Of a stretch of DNA of 64,000 nucleotides, positions 48,318-57,415 are shown one piece after another. The position numbers and the translations under genes are program-made. Source of the stretch: Azohydromonas australica DSM 1124 (lineage in GTDB: Bacteria; Pseudomonadota; Gammaproteobacteria; Burkholderiales; Burkholderiaceae_C); NCBI RefSeq assembly GCF_000430725.1, contig NZ_AUMO01000044.1, forward strand, positions 62,001 to 126,000, given 5' to 3'. The stretch's first letter is position 1. Every line of letters starts with the position of its first letter. The notes under the pieces were generated by a model that was not told the DNA's origin, made no database searches, and worked only from the letters and a program-made list of their open reading frames with translations.

Positions 48318-49904
48318 TCAGAACGAGCGCTGTGCCGCGGCTGGCGGCGTCCACTGGTAGCTCCAGGTCTCGCTCATGGCGCGGCCCTTGTAGCGCAGGA
48401 ACAGCCGCAGCTCGACGGGATCGACCAGGTCGTCGGTGGGGCGCAGGTCGAAGCTCGCGCGCCAGCCGCGGATGGAGGCCAGCGGGCGCGCCGAGGTGAT
48501 CTCGACGATGCCGCGCGAGGCGGTGATCACCGGCTCCAGCTCCGCCTGGCTGGCCAGCAGCTCGAAGTCGCCGCCGGCGAAATCGACCACGAAGCGCGTC
48601 GAGTAGTACTTGCGCTTCTGCCCCACGACGCCGCCCATGCCGGTGCGCGTGGCCACCACCTGCGCCATGCGCGGCGCCACCGGCAGCTGGGCGCCCCAGT
48701 GCAGCTGGTAGCTGAACAGCCGCTCCTCGCCCGGCACCAGCGGCTGGGCCGGGTTCCAGAACGCGACGATGTTGTCGTTGGTCTCGTCGTCGGTCGGGAT
48801 CTCCACCAGCTGCACCTGCCCGCGGCCCCAGCCCGCCTTGGGCGTGACCCAGAGGCTGGGCCGCCGGTCGTAGAACACGCCGTCGTCCTGGTAGTGGTCG
48901 AAGTTGCGGTCGCGCTGCAGCAGCCCGAAGCCGCGCGGGTTCTCGTCGGTGTAGGCCGAGAAGCGCAGCTGCTCGGGGTTGGTGAGCGGGCGCCACAGCC
49001 ACTCGCCCTGCCCGCTCCAGATCGCCAGGCCGTCGGAATCGTGCACCTCGGGGCGCCAGTCGTTGGCGCGGCGCCGGTCGTTCTCGCCGTACTGGAACAT
49101 GCTGGTCAGCGGCGCGAGGCCCAGCCGCTCCACGGCGCGGCGCGGGTACAGCGCCGCGTCCACGTCCATCACCAGCGTGTTACCGGGACGGATGTCGAAG
49201 CGGTAGGCGCCGCTGACGCTGGGCGAGTCCAGCAGCGCGTACACCGTGAGCACGTCGTGGCCCGGCGCGGGGCGCTCGAACCAGAAGTCCGTGAACATCG
49301 GGAACTCTTCCGGGCGGCCCAGGCCGGTGTTGATGGCCAGGCCTCGCGCCGAGAGCCCGTACTGGCGCTCGCCGCCCACGGCGCGGAAGTAGCTCGCGCC
49401 CAGGAAAGCGGCGACGTCGCCGCGCCAGTCGGTGTGAAAGTTGACCCGGAAGCCGGCGAAGCCCAGGTCCTTGGGCAGCGAGCCGCCGCGCAGGCCGCTC
49501 TTGCCGTAGTCGAACAGGGCCGGGTCGTAGGCCAGCTCGCGCGCCTGCCCGTTCACGACCTCGTGCAGCTGCACGGCGGACTTGAAGAACAGGCCCAGGT
49601 GGAAGAACTTCAGGTGGAAGTTGCTCTGCGCGTCGTCGGCCCACAGGGCGTGGTCGTCACGGAAGCGGATGGCCTGGTACTGGTCCCAGTCCAGCGACTC
49701 CACTGCCTTGGGCAGCTCGGCGGGCGGCGCCTTGTACGGCGCCGCGGCCCGGGCGCGGGCCACGCCCTTGAGCCAGGCGTAGTCGAAGGGTTGGGAAGGC
49801 GCGGTGCCGGCGGGACTGCTGGCGGCGGGCGCCGCCCGGAGCGCGGGCCAGCAGGTGATGGTGGCGAGCGCGGTGGCGGCACGGGCGAAATCGCGGCGTT
49901 GCAT
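48318..49904 (-). CDS. opgD: Glucan biosynthesis protein D (OpgD/MdoD)
   Basis: A 528-residue periplasmic protein for osmoregulated periplasmic glucan structure. It starts with a Tat-type leader MQRRDFARAATALA. Family blocks include GLFFKSAVQLHEVVNG, FHTDWRGDVAAFLGASYFRAVG, YGLSARGLAINTG and QYGENDRRRANDWRPEVHDSDGL, as well as LHWGAQLP. OpgD is the OpgG paralogue lacking the partner gene opgH; no opgH is in the window. It is exported folded through Tat. The nth gene lies downstream. It fits the region's envelope and polysaccharide flavour. Confidence 0.93.
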   Translation of the reverse strand: MQRRDFARAATALATITCWPALRAAPAASSPAGTAPSQPFDYAWLKGVARARAAAPYKAPPAELPKAVESLDWDQYQAIRFRDDHALWADDAQSNFHLKFFHLGLFFKSAVQLHEVVNGQARELAYDPALFDYGKSGLRGGSLPKDLGFAGFRVNFHTDWRGDVAAFLGASYFRAVGGERQYGLSARGLAINTGLGRPEEFPMFTDFWFERPAPGHDVLTVYALLDSPSVSGAYRFDIRPGNTLVMDVDAALYPRRAVERLGLAPLTSMFQYGENDRRRANDWRPEVHDSDGLAIWSGQGEWLWRPLTNPEQLRFSAYTDENPRGFGLLQRDRNFDHYQDDGVFYDRRPSLWVTPKAGWGRGQVQLVEIPTDDETNDNIVAFWNPAQPLVPGEERLFSYQLHWGAQLPVAPRMAQVVATRTGMGGVVGQKRKYYSTRFVVDFAGGDFELLASQAELEPVITASRGIVEITSARPLASIRGWRASFDLRPTDDLVDPVELRLFLRYKGRAMSETWSYQWTPPAAAQRSF

Positions 49905-49990
49905 CGGTTTCGTCGTTGGCTTGCTGCAGTTGGGACCGGCCCAGCATAGCCGGCCGGTTCGGGAAAGCCCGGTGCAGGGCTACGGCGCCG

Positions 49991-51316
49991 TCACAGCGAG
50001 CGCACGCACACACCGTAGCTGGCGGGGCAGCCCGTGCGCAGGCCGCCGGCGTTGTCGCGCCCGAAGGACTCGGACTTGAACATCCGCAGCACGTTGTTGT
50101 AGGGCTTGTGCGGCCCGCTCAGCGTGCGCGACCAGAACAGGTAGTTGGCGTGCAGCCGGTTCTGGGCGAACGCGTGCAGCTCCGTCACCTTGGGCGGCGA
50201 GTGCGGGCCGTTCTGGGAGCGGCTGATGTAGTTCTCCGGCTGCACCGACGGGCCGATGGGCACCTTGCCCTGCGCCTGGTCGTAGAGCGGGTAGGTGTTG
50301 CGGTTGAGGTCGTGGTCGTTGAGGAAGGTGTCCGGGCCGCCCAGCGCCACCGAGGCGTTGAGCATGTTGCGCACCAGCCCCGGCATGTAGCTGGACGGGA
50401 AGTTGATGAACTGCATCACCACGGTGTTGGGGAAGGCGCGGCGCGTGGCCGTGTTGACCTGTGCCAGGTTGCGGAAGAAATCATCGCTCTGCGCCTTGCT
50501 CAGCGGATTGACCGCCTGCCCCATGGCCGTCTCGTTGAAGGTCACGCCTTCGACGGCGTTGTTGAGGTTGAAGCGCCGGCCCATCGCGCTGGTCAGCGCG
50601 ATGAGGCGGTCGCGCACCTGGCCGTTGTAGAGCGCGATGTTTTCGCCATAGCGGTGGCTGGTGCCCAGGGTGGGCTTGGCGCTGATGCGGATCTTGTAGG
50701 CCCCGCCACCGTACTCGCGCGTGTACATGTACGAGGGCGCCGCGCGCAGGCCGGACTTGAAGGCCTTGGTCTCGATCATGATGAACACCCGCTTGCCGTA
50801 GGAGCGCGCCAGCGCCACGTCGCGGTCGATGGTGGCGAAGTTGTACTCGCCCTTGCGCGGCTCCAGCTGGCGCCAGCTGTAGCGCAGCAGCAGGCCCTTG
50901 ACCTGCGGAACGCTCTTGATCTCGCGCAGCGCGGTATGCAGCGAACCCACGTCGCGGCGGCTGAGCGCGACGTAGTGGCCCGGGTTCCACTTCACGCGCG
51001 TGCCGGCTGCGCGAGCCTCGGAGGACACCGGCGGCAGGCTAGCAATGAAGGCTTGCGCGGTGGCGTCGTCGTACTCCAGCTCCCAAGGCTGCGGGTCGAG
51101 CGAAGTGACGAGGTCGTCGTCGCCCTCATCCGCCGCGGCGGTGCCGCCTGCAGTGCTCAGGGCTTGGGCCGTCTCAAGCGATTGCGCCAGCTCCGGCGCC
51201 GATGCCGCTGCAAGCTCCTGCGGCGTGGCTTCTCCGCCACCGCCACAAGCTGTCAACGCGGCGGCGGCCAATATCGTGGAACTGCCCAGGAAAAGGCGCG
51301 AAAAAAGATTGCGCAT
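49991..51316 (-). CDS. Lipoprotein with TIM-barrel-like glycosidase fold
   Basis: A 441-residue protein with a lipoprotein signal (MRNLFSRLFLGSSTILAAAALTAC; Cys24). After an acidic linker, a part similar to glycoside hydrolase barrels starts: VKGLLLRYSWRQLEPRKGEYNF, then DRDVALARSYGKRVFIMIETK and GVTFNETAMGQAV. The W-x-x-LEP-x-x-GxYxF motif is common to beta-barrel hydrolases such as GH5/GH10/GH42 families. The second E in FNETA might be catalytic. I do not recognise a named family. Its promoter should lie in the AT-rich gap to the right, together with the EpsL-like gene upstream, which suggests a role in polysaccharide handling. Confidence 0.72.
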   Translation of the reverse strand: MRNLFSRLFLGSSTILAAAALTACGGGGEATPQELAAASAPELAQSLETAQALSTAGGTAAADEGDDDLVTSLDPQPWELEYDDATAQAFIASLPPVSSEARAAGTRVKWNPGHYVALSRRDVGSLHTALREIKSVPQVKGLLLRYSWRQLEPRKGEYNFATIDRDVALARSYGKRVFIMIETKAFKSGLRAAPSYMYTREYGGGAYKIRISAKPTLGTSHRYGENIALYNGQVRDRLIALTSAMGRRFNLNNAVEGVTFNETAMGQAVNPLSKAQSDDFFRNLAQVNTATRRAFPNTVVMQFINFPSSYMPGLVRNMLNASVALGGPDTFLNDHDLNRNTYPLYDQAQGKVPIGPSVQPENYISRSQNGPHSPPKVTELHAFAQNRLHANYLFWSRTLSGPHKPYNNVLRMFKSESFGRDNAGGLRTGCPASYGVCVRSL

Positions 51317-51882
51317 AAATAGATACCCACGGTTGATGCGTGGCAGGGCGGGGCATGCCATGGCAATGGCACCCGGCATGCGGCCGGGAAAAGCCGGCGC
51401 AAACTGCCACATTCTTCGGAGGGGAAGGCCTGCCCGAAGGCGGCGTCCACTGGCCGCGGACTCTACAAGCCGAGGGCGCGCAATCAGCGCCCTACGTCTT
51501 CTTTCATTTTCACGAATGGTTAGATCACGTTTAGCAAGGTAAATCGCGCTTCATTTTTGGTTGTGATGAGGTCCAATGTGTGGGCATTTCACAAATTACG
51601 TAGCTAATTGAAAAATTACGGAACTCAATTTCCCCGCCAATTCGCAGTAATTATCGGTCGCGCACAGCACAAATCGCGGGAATGGTGTAGATAAACGAAG
51701 CAGCCGACAAGGGAAATTAAATCGCGGCGGCTTTTAATTAGAAATACCAGCTTGCCGCTGGTTTCCCCAGGCGTCAATCCGGCGCAGCAGCCATTTCCCA
51801 ACACCGCCCCAAAAATTCCGGAAACCGGGCGGCCATGGGCCGGCCATCGCACCGGCGCGCGAGCGGGAGCGCTGCTGCACGT
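51317..51882. other. 566-bp gap with a strongly AT-rich patch
   Basis: No gene is supported. About 51490-51770 is far lower in GC than the rest of the window, with short repeated strings such as AAATTACG (near 51593 and 51613) and TAATTA. It lies upstream of the TIM-barrel lipoprotein and downstream of the EpsL-like gene. Such patches in high-GC genomes often hold promoters and sites for H-NS/MvaT-like silencers. Confidence 0.6.
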
Positions 51883-53166
51883 TCAGCGCAGCAGGGCCTG
51901 CACCTGGCAGTTCACGGTGTTGGCCTTGTACGGGAAGCTCAGGCTGGAGCTCGTGGTGCGCGACACCCGGCCGACGTTGCAGCCGGCCGAGACGTTGCGC
52001 GTGGCCTCCCAGGTGGCGCCCAACGCCGTGAAGCGCGTGGTGTCGCTGCCGCTGAGGTTCTGCACGCCGCCACCGGCGTCCACGACCGGGTTGACCAGCT
52101 TGCGGTCGCTGTAGCGCAGGTTGGCGTTGACGGCCACCTTGGCGGTGGCCTGCCAGGTGCCGTCCAGGATGGCCGAGTTCGTCACCCGCGAGCCTGCGGC
52201 CGTGAGGTCCGTGGTGTCCGCGGGCAGGAGGCGGTCGGTGTCGTCGGCGTCGCGCACCAGCGAGGTGGTGAAGGTGAGTTTGCCGGTGGGCTGCCAGCGC
52301 CAGCGCACCAGGCCGTTGATGCCCGAGAAGTCGCGCCGCGTCGCGAGCTCGTAGCGGCGCTGCTCGTAGCCGATGCGGCCGTCCAGCCGGCTCTTGCCGG
52401 TGGCCTCCCAGTCGGCGCTGATCTCGACGCCGTGGCTGCGGTACTCGTCGGGCAGCGGCGCGATGCCGCCGCCGCTGGTGCGGGAGAAGGGATATTTGCC
52501 CCGCGCCTGCACCGCGGCCGTGGCCAGCGTCAGCCGGTCGCTGGGACGCCAGCGCACGCCGGCACGCACGGCGCGGCGCTCGTTGTTGCGAAAGCGGTAG
52601 GCCTCGGCGGAATATTCTGTCTTGCGGGTATTGAAACCCACGAAGGGCTGCAATTTGCTGCTCGCCGTGCCGCGCTGCACCGTGGCGTTGAAAGTGCGCT
52701 CGCGCAGGATATTGCGCTCGCGCAGCGTGGTGGCCGTGAATGGCGAGCCATAAGACGCCAGGGATTTCTCTCTCGTGCCTTTCACCTGGCCGGAAAAGCG
52801 CCCGGCAGTTTCCCAATCCACACCCGCGCTGGCGCCATATCCATTGTTGTCCAGCTCGTTGAGGCGACTGAACCGCTGGCGCCGCACGGCCAAGTCGGTG
52901 TAGACGCGCTGGCGGCCGATGGGCTTGTCGACACCGGCCAGCACGGAGCCGGTGGTGTACGAGTCCGATTGGGGCCCCTGGCCCGGCGGCACGCGGAACA
53001 CGTTCGAGTCACGCCCCCGCGCGACCGAGGCCCCCAGGTAGTAAGGGCTCGCGGCGCTGCTGGCCGGGGGCTTGGGCGGGCCGGATTGCGCCTGGGCCGC
53101 CAGGGAGGCCAGCAGCAGCGCGCAGCCGCTCAGGACCAGTCGGGCTCGCGGCGGTGTAGGGCTCAC
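51883..53166 (-). CDS. EpsL-like outer-membrane beta-barrel
   Basis: A 427-residue exported protein; signal peptide ends at AQAQ. The body is made of alternating amphipathic strands with many aromatic and Arg/Thr/Ser residues (GVDWETAGRFSGQVKG, RAGVRWRPSDRLTLATAAV, ADWEATGKSRLDGRIGYEQRR) and ends in a hydrophobic residue pattern VNCQVQALLR. This matches EpsL-type putative outer membrane proteins of exopolysaccharide operons (methylotroph EpsL). Two cysteines near the C-terminus are unusual for a barrel. Other eps export genes are not in the window. The next gap, 53167-53733, separates it from glutaredoxin. Confidence 0.78.
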   Translation of the reverse strand: MSPTPPRARLVLSGCALLLASLAAQAQSGPPKPPASSAASPYYLGASVARGRDSNVFRVPPGQGPQSDSYTTGSVLAGVDKPIGRQRVYTDLAVRRQRFSRLNELDNNGYGASAGVDWETAGRFSGQVKGTREKSLASYGSPFTATTLRERNILRERTFNATVQRGTASSKLQPFVGFNTRKTEYSAEAYRFRNNERRAVRAGVRWRPSDRLTLATAAVQARGKYPFSRTSGGGIAPLPDEYRSHGVEISADWEATGKSRLDGRIGYEQRRYELATRRDFSGINGLVRWRWQPTGKLTFTTSLVRDADDTDRLLPADTTDLTAAGSRVTNSAILDGTWQATAKVAVNANLRYSDRKLVNPVVDAGGGVQNLSGSDTTRFTALGATWEATRNVSAGCNVGRVSRTTSSSLSFPYKANTVNCQVQALLR

Positions 53167-53733
53167 GGCAAATCTCCACGTCAGGTTTTTCTGGCGGCGG
53201 CCCCGGGCATGGGAAACCGCTGGCGCCGCCTGCCCATGACCGCCGAATCAAATCAGCCGGAAACCCGGCAGAAGTGACGGGAGATCCTAGGACACGCCCC
53301 TGCCCGCCTCGCCGTGCGTATCGAATTCGCCACGCCCGAAAATTCAGCCCGATACTGTAACCAAGCCCTGTCACGGCAAAAGACCCGGCTCTCCACGGGC
53401 AACGGGAATGCAGGCTTGTTAATTCTTGATGCGACAGAAATCCGAAATTGCGAACGGTTGGGAAATGATGCTTTTGCGCTCGCAAAACATGGCTGCCGGA
53501 CTTCGATGCAAATCACGGCACGGGATGGCACCCGCGCGGCCGGCTGCGTGCGGTGCTTGGGCGAGGCCGGGCACGGGCGCCGGCCGGTCTCGTGCACCGC
53601 GCCGGCGATGGCGCGGCCGGCTCGAACGTTCTGCGGCAGTGAGGCCCTGGATCTGTCCGGCCTGACCGTGGGGGTGCCTGGCGCCTTGGGTGATGACGCA
53701 ACCGATGGACGGCCTTGAGGTGGCCGTCCGGGA
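53167..53733. other. 567-bp gap without a supported gene
   Basis: Only short frames in conflicting phases are open. A moderately AT-rich section at about 53335-53510 probably holds the promoter of the EpsL-like gene. The glutaredoxin stop marks the right edge. No repeats or RNA-like structure were noticed. Confidence 0.5.
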
Positions 53734-53985
53734 TCAGCGGGCCGCCTGCGCCAGTTGCGCCAGCGCCGCCTGCAGCCCCGCCACGCCGCCCACGCGCTGG
53801 TCGTTGATGAAGATCTGCGGCATCTGGCGCACGCTGGGCCCGCAGCGTTCGTAGAACGCCAGGCGCTCGGCCTCGTCGTCGATCTGGATGACCTCGAAGG
53901 GCAGGCCGCGGCTTTCGAGCAGGCGCTTGGCGGTGTCGCACTGGGGGCAGGCGCTCTTGCTGTAGACGACGATTTTCAGATTCAT
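53734..53985 (-). CDS. Glutaredoxin
   Basis: An 83-residue thiol-redox protein. The active site is SACPQCDTAKRLL with Cys13 and Cys16 (CPQC); the cis-proline lies in RQMPQIFIND and GG in RVGGVAGLQ. It reduces disulfides or glutathione mixed disulfides in the cytoplasm. CPQC instead of CPYC is unusual but known in the superfamily. The ATG at 53985 starts at the first beta strand; the longer frame is discounted. It is divergent from the membrane protein gene at 54193. Confidence 0.9.
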   Translation of the reverse strand: MNLKIVVYSKSACPQCDTAKRLLESRGLPFEVIQIDDEAERLAFYERCGPSVRQMPQIFINDQRVGGVAGLQAALAQLAQAAR

Positions 53986-54192
53986 GGAAGTTGTTGATAC
54001 AAAGCAGGCTCCAGTATCGCCGCCCGGTAGAAGCTGCTCGTTTCGCCGGCATGCACGCGCTCCAGCGCCCTGCCCGCTTTGGCTGGCTGGCGTCAAGACA
54101 CTGTTGCGCCCAGATCAAACGGGGCACCGCGACGCCGCATGCCTGCGGCCCATGCCATGGAAGAATCGCCACCCGGAGGATCGGAGGGAAGC

Positions 54193-54516
54193 GTGAAGGG
54201 GATCGTTGCGTTCGTGCTGTTTGCGCAATTGATGGCGGTGGCATCGGTGTTGGCCGCCGTGAAGCTGCGCCAGGCCCTGGGAGCGCCCGGGGTCACGCCG
54301 CTGCAGTTCCTCGTGATCTCGTTGCAGATGTGGCTACCCACGGCCGTCGCCTTCGTGTTCGTGATGAACGTGGTGCTGGAGAAGTGGGAGCTGCGTCCGC
54401 TGCTGGCCATCCCGGTGCTGCTGGTATCGTTGCTTGTGCCGGGAGTGGCGATCGCGGCCTGGCTGCTACGGCGCATACAGCGCCGCGCAAAGACGGCCCA
54501 GCCGCTCACGGCCTGA
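54193..54516 (+). CDS. Small membrane protein, unknown
   Basis: A 107-residue protein. The GTG at 54193 follows GGAGGGAAGC, a strong binding site; an ATG at 54157 has none. Three hydrophobic segments are visible: IVAFVLFAQLMAVASVLAAV, FLVISLQMWLPTAVAFVFVM and AIPVLLVSLLVPGVAIAAW. Short basic C-terminal tail (RRIQRRAK). No family recognised. Confidence 0.65.
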   Translation: MKGIVAFVLFAQLMAVASVLAAVKLRQALGAPGVTPLQFLVISLQMWLPTAVAFVFVMNVVLEKWELRPLLAIPVLLVSLLVPGVAIAAWLLRRIQRRAKTAQPLTA

Positions 54517-54679
54517 GCCTGTGCAGCAGGTTCGGGCCAGGGGCGGCATGCTTACCCCGGCCTTGCAATGATCCGGTGTACAACACCGGGCAAGCTTTAT
54601 TGCCCTCCCCCTCCGTGCGCCCGGTGATCTGAGCGCACAATTTCCGCGTCGCAACAACGCTTCACTTCAGGAGACCGTC

Positions 54680-55057
54680 ATGAACGTTTTCTTTACCCAA
54701 GCCCAGGAAGCCGCCAAGCAGTGGAGCGAGCTGAGCACCGCTTTCTTCCAGGAACAAGCCAAGCTGTTCCAGTCGCCGCTGACGGCCGGCGCCGGTGCCG
54801 CGACGGACCCGAACGCTGCCATGGCCGGCCTGGTCAAGGCCACCGAGCAGGCCGACGAGTTCATGGTCAAGGCCGTGAAGCTGCTCGACGCCCAGAGCGC
54901 CCAGCTGATGGACGCTGCGCTGCAGGACAACGCTGCCAAGGAATCGCTGGCCCCGGTGATCGCCGGCTACAAGTCGGCCTCGCAAGCCGTGGTGGCCGCC
55001 GTGGAGCAGCTGGCCCAGGCCCGCAAGGCGCTGCTGGACAAGACCCGCGCCGGCTGA
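54680..55057 (+). CDS. Phasin-like helical protein
   Basis: A 125-residue protein, nearly all helical, with AGGAGACCGTC before the ATG. It alternates amphipathic helices (FFTQAQEAAKQWSELSTAFF, then EFMVKAVKLLDAQSAQLMD, then SASQAVVAAVEQLAQARKAL), as in phasins that coat polyhydroxyalkanoate granules. A conserved phasin motif is not complete, so family membership is likely rather than certain. It is a single gene with a terminator directly after it, and faces a MarR gene. Confidence 0.68.
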   Translation: MNVFFTQAQEAAKQWSELSTAFFQEQAKLFQSPLTAGAGAATDPNAAMAGLVKATEQADEFMVKAVKLLDAQSAQLMDAALQDNAAKESLAPVIAGYKSASQAVVAAVEQLAQARKALLDKTRAG

Positions 55058-55080
55058 ACCGCCGCCGCGCTGACATCACA

Positions 55081-55102
55081 GGGGCCCTCGGGTCCCTTTT
55101 TT
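55081..55102 (+). terminator. Rho-independent terminator after the phasin-like gene
   Basis: GGG and CCC arms around CCC-TCG-GG form a short GC-rich stem (55082-55096, one mismatch), followed by six T (55097-55102). It starts 24 bp after the stop codon and separates the gene from the convergent MarR gene. Confidence 0.7.
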
Positions 55103-55126
55103 CATGGACGCGCGCCGGACCGGCGG

Positions 55127-55630
55127 CTACGCCGCCTCGTCGCCCGGGCCCAGCGCCCTGGCGGCGTGCGACACGAGGCGGTCGAGCAGCCGGTCGAGCT
55201 GCTCGCGCTCGGGCGCATCCAGGCAGGCAACAATTTCCTCGTTGCGGCGCTGGATCAGTGCCTTGACCCGGCGCCAGGTCTGACGCCCCTGCGGGGTGAG
55301 CTTGAGCACCACGCCACGCCCGTCCAGCGCGCTGGTCTGCTTGTCCACCAGCCCCTGGTCCACCAGCGTCTGTGCCGCGCGGCTGGCCTGGCCCTTGGTG
55401 AGGTTGGCCAGGCGCGCCAGGTCGTTCACCGACAAGGGCGCGAACGCCCCCACCGCGGCGAGGCAGCGCCCCTCGTTGAGCGGAATGCCCGCCTCCTGCA
55501 GGTAGACGGCCTGGCTCACCCGGTCGGTGAGCTTGGACAAGGTGTGGAGCCGGTGCGTGACCGTGCGATCGAGTTCGAAATCGGCCTTCTTCGCGGGCAT
55601 TTTCTGGACGTCGGCAAATGTCGTGGACAC
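55127..55630 (-). CDS. MarR-family transcriptional regulator
   Basis: A 167-residue dimeric winged-helix regulator. It has the DNA-binding helices LSVNDLARLANLTKGQASRAAQTLVDQGLV (given by core) and the wing with DGRGVVLKLTPQGRQ, both typical of MarR. The N-terminal helix HRLHTLSKLTDRVSQAV provides dimer contacts. Target genes are unknown; no divergent operon suits it clearly, since the small lipoprotein at 55782 begins 152 bp away in the opposite direction. Confidence 0.9.
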   Translation of the reverse strand: MSTTFADVQKMPAKKADFELDRTVTHRLHTLSKLTDRVSQAVYLQEAGIPLNEGRCLAAVGAFAPLSVNDLARLANLTKGQASRAAQTLVDQGLVDKQTSALDGRGVVLKLTPQGRQTWRRVKALIQRRNEEIVACLDAPEREQLDRLLDRLVSHAARALGPGDEAA

Positions 55631-55781
55631 GGCAAACCTTAACCCACTTCGGCCCGTGGACCGCCGCAGGCCGTGCCTGCTCCCGTCTTGATGCCTGTCA
55701 ACGCCACGCCGCCCCGGCGCGTTGAACCGGACATGGCGGCTGGCGAAGCCGCCTCACCTGTTCAACGAGCCTGGAGTTGTC

Positions 55782-56030
55782 GTGGGTCTCGAAAAACGCC
55801 TCATCACGCTTGCCGCGGCCGGCCTGCTGAGCCTCTTTGGCGGTTGCGCAGTCGTTCCGGCCGGGCCACCTTATGCATCGGTCACGGTTGCGCCCGCACC
55901 GGTCTACATCGCTCCCGCGTATCCCAGTCCCGGCCCGGGCTGGGGCTGGGCGTACCGGCCGTACTACGGCTGGGGCTGGCGCCACCCCTACTACGGCTGG
56001 CGCGGCGGGTACCGCGGCGGCTGGCGCTGA
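55782..56030 (+). CDS. Small Tyr/Gly/Trp-rich lipoprotein
   Basis: An 82-residue protein. The GTG at 55782 has GGAG at 5 nt; a start at 55722 lacks a binding site. The signal ends in lipobox FGGC (Cys22). The mature part is rich in Pro, Tyr, Gly and Trp, with repeats of the form YGWGWR/YYGWRG at the end. Such small PYGWG-type lipoproteins occur widely in proteobacteria and are uncharacterised. It may interact with the cell surface. Divergent from MarR. Confidence 0.7.
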   Translation: MGLEKRLITLAAAGLLSLFGGCAVVPAGPPYASVTVAPAPVYIAPAYPSPGPGWGWAYRPYYGWGWRHPYYGWRGGYRGGWR

Positions 56031-56055
56031 AGACCGGCGCTGAAGGCAAGGACAG

Positions 56056-56072
56056 TCCCGGCCCGGCCGGGA
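56056..56072. repeat. Hairpin in the lipoprotein/methyltransferase gap
   Basis: TCCCGGC (56056-56062) pairs with GCCGGGA (56066-56072) around CCG. A further weak stem (GCCTTGC at 56129-56135, GCAAGGC at 56142-56148) with a short T-run follows. They lie between the convergent genes and may aid termination. Confidence 0.35.
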
Positions 56073-56214
56073 CGAGGCACATGGCTCGGGGAGTTTTCTT
56101 TCCCTTGTCCTTCAGCACCGCTCCGGCGGCCTTGCCGGCCAGCAAGGCCGCAAGGGCTTTTGCCGCGACCCTGGCTCCGGCCTGAGGCGGCGATGCCGCG
56201 TGCCACGTGCACGC

Positions 56215-57246
56215 TCAAGCCTGCTTGTAGGCCACGGCCGCGCTGCCCGGGCCCACCAGCGGGATCAACTCCGTGCGCTGGAAGCCGACCTCGCGCGCCC
56301 AGCGGTCGAAGTCCGCTCCCGTGTAGTCGAAGGCGTCGCCGAACTCGATGAGCATGTTCAGCGACATCAGCAGCCCGAAGGCGTTGTGGCGGCGGTCGTC
56401 GTCGATGAGGTTGTCCACGGCGATGAGGCAGCCGCCCGGCGGCAGCGCGTCGTAGGCCTTGCGCATGAGCTGCAGCTTCTTCTCCAGGTTCCAGTCGTGC
56501 AGGATCATGCCCATCGTGATCACGTCCGCCTGCGGGAAGTCATCGCTGAAGAAGTCGATGGGCCGAGCCTGCACGCACCCGGCCAGCCCGCGGCGCTCGA
56601 TGTGGCGCTCGGCGATGGCCGTGACCTGGGGCAGGTCCAGCGTCGTGCAGCGCAGGTGCGGATGGCGCGCCGCCACGAGGCAGGCGAGCTGTCCCGTCGC
56701 GCCGCCGATGTCGGCCAGCGTGCGGTACGGGCCGAAGTCGAACTTGTCGGCCAGCAGGGTGAAATTGCCGGCCGAGATGCCGCTCATTGCGGCCATGAAC
56801 TGCTCCAGCCGCGCCGGGTCCTCGTAGAGCTTGGCGAACATCGGTTCGCCGCTGTGCTTGATCTCGTTCTGGGGCTGGCCGGTGCGCAGCGCCTCGGTGA
56901 GGCCGGCCCAGAAGGGATACAGCCGCGCATTCGCCATCTCCAGGACGCCACCGATGTAGCCCGGCGAGGCGCGGTCGAGGAAGAACTGCGTCTCTGCGGT
57001 GTTGCTGTAGGCCGCCAGCTCGCCGCTGCCCTCGCGCTGCACAAAGCCCAGCGCCAGCAGCGTGTCCAGGAAATCGGGCATGGCGCGCGGGTGCAGGCCC
57101 AGGCGGCGGCGCAACTGTTCGGCGGTGTGCGGCCCCTCCGCCAGCAGCGTGAACACGCCCAGTTCCACGGCGGACAGCAAGGCCTTGGAGCCCCAGAAGG
57201 CCATGCCGGTCTGGAGGATGTGTTCGGGGGAAAGCGAGGCGTTCAT
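56215..57246 (-). CDS. SAM-dependent methyltransferase (O-methyltransferase type)
   Basis: A 343-residue enzyme. The start at 57246 has AAGGAG at 5 nt. An N-terminal winged-helix dimerisation domain (AFWGSKALLSAVELGVFTLLAEG, then DFLDTLLALGFVQRE) precedes the methyltransferase fold with TLADIGGATGQLACLVAARHP, a GxGxG-like SAM site, and TMGMILHDWNLEKKLQLM. This is the plan of hydroxyneurosporene/acetylserotonin O-methyltransferases. Substrate is unknown; it lies at the 3' end of the polysaccharide genes, 169 bp from the glycosyltransferase stop, and may be a separate unit. Confidence 0.85.
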   Translation of the reverse strand: MNASLSPEHILQTGMAFWGSKALLSAVELGVFTLLAEGPHTAEQLRRRLGLHPRAMPDFLDTLLALGFVQREGSGELAAYSNTAETQFFLDRASPGYIGGVLEMANARLYPFWAGLTEALRTGQPQNEIKHSGEPMFAKLYEDPARLEQFMAAMSGISAGNFTLLADKFDFGPYRTLADIGGATGQLACLVAARHPHLRCTTLDLPQVTAIAERHIERRGLAGCVQARPIDFFSDDFPQADVITMGMILHDWNLEKKLQLMRKAYDALPPGGCLIAVDNLIDDDRRHNAFGLLMSLNMLIEFGDAFDYTGADFDRWAREVGFQRTELIPLVGPGSAAVAYKQA

Positions 57247-57415
57247 GCGGGCTCCTTGCGGTGGGTCGCGGGGTTCAGTCACTGCCTGGGGCCGCCGGGT
57301 GGCGGCGGATCGGCAGTGTCCCGATACCGCAGCGGGCGCGCATCGCTCCAAGGGCGGCCGCGGCCTCGCTCGGACGGTGGCCTCGGCCCGCCCGAAGGTG
57401 GGTGCCCCGTCCGGG

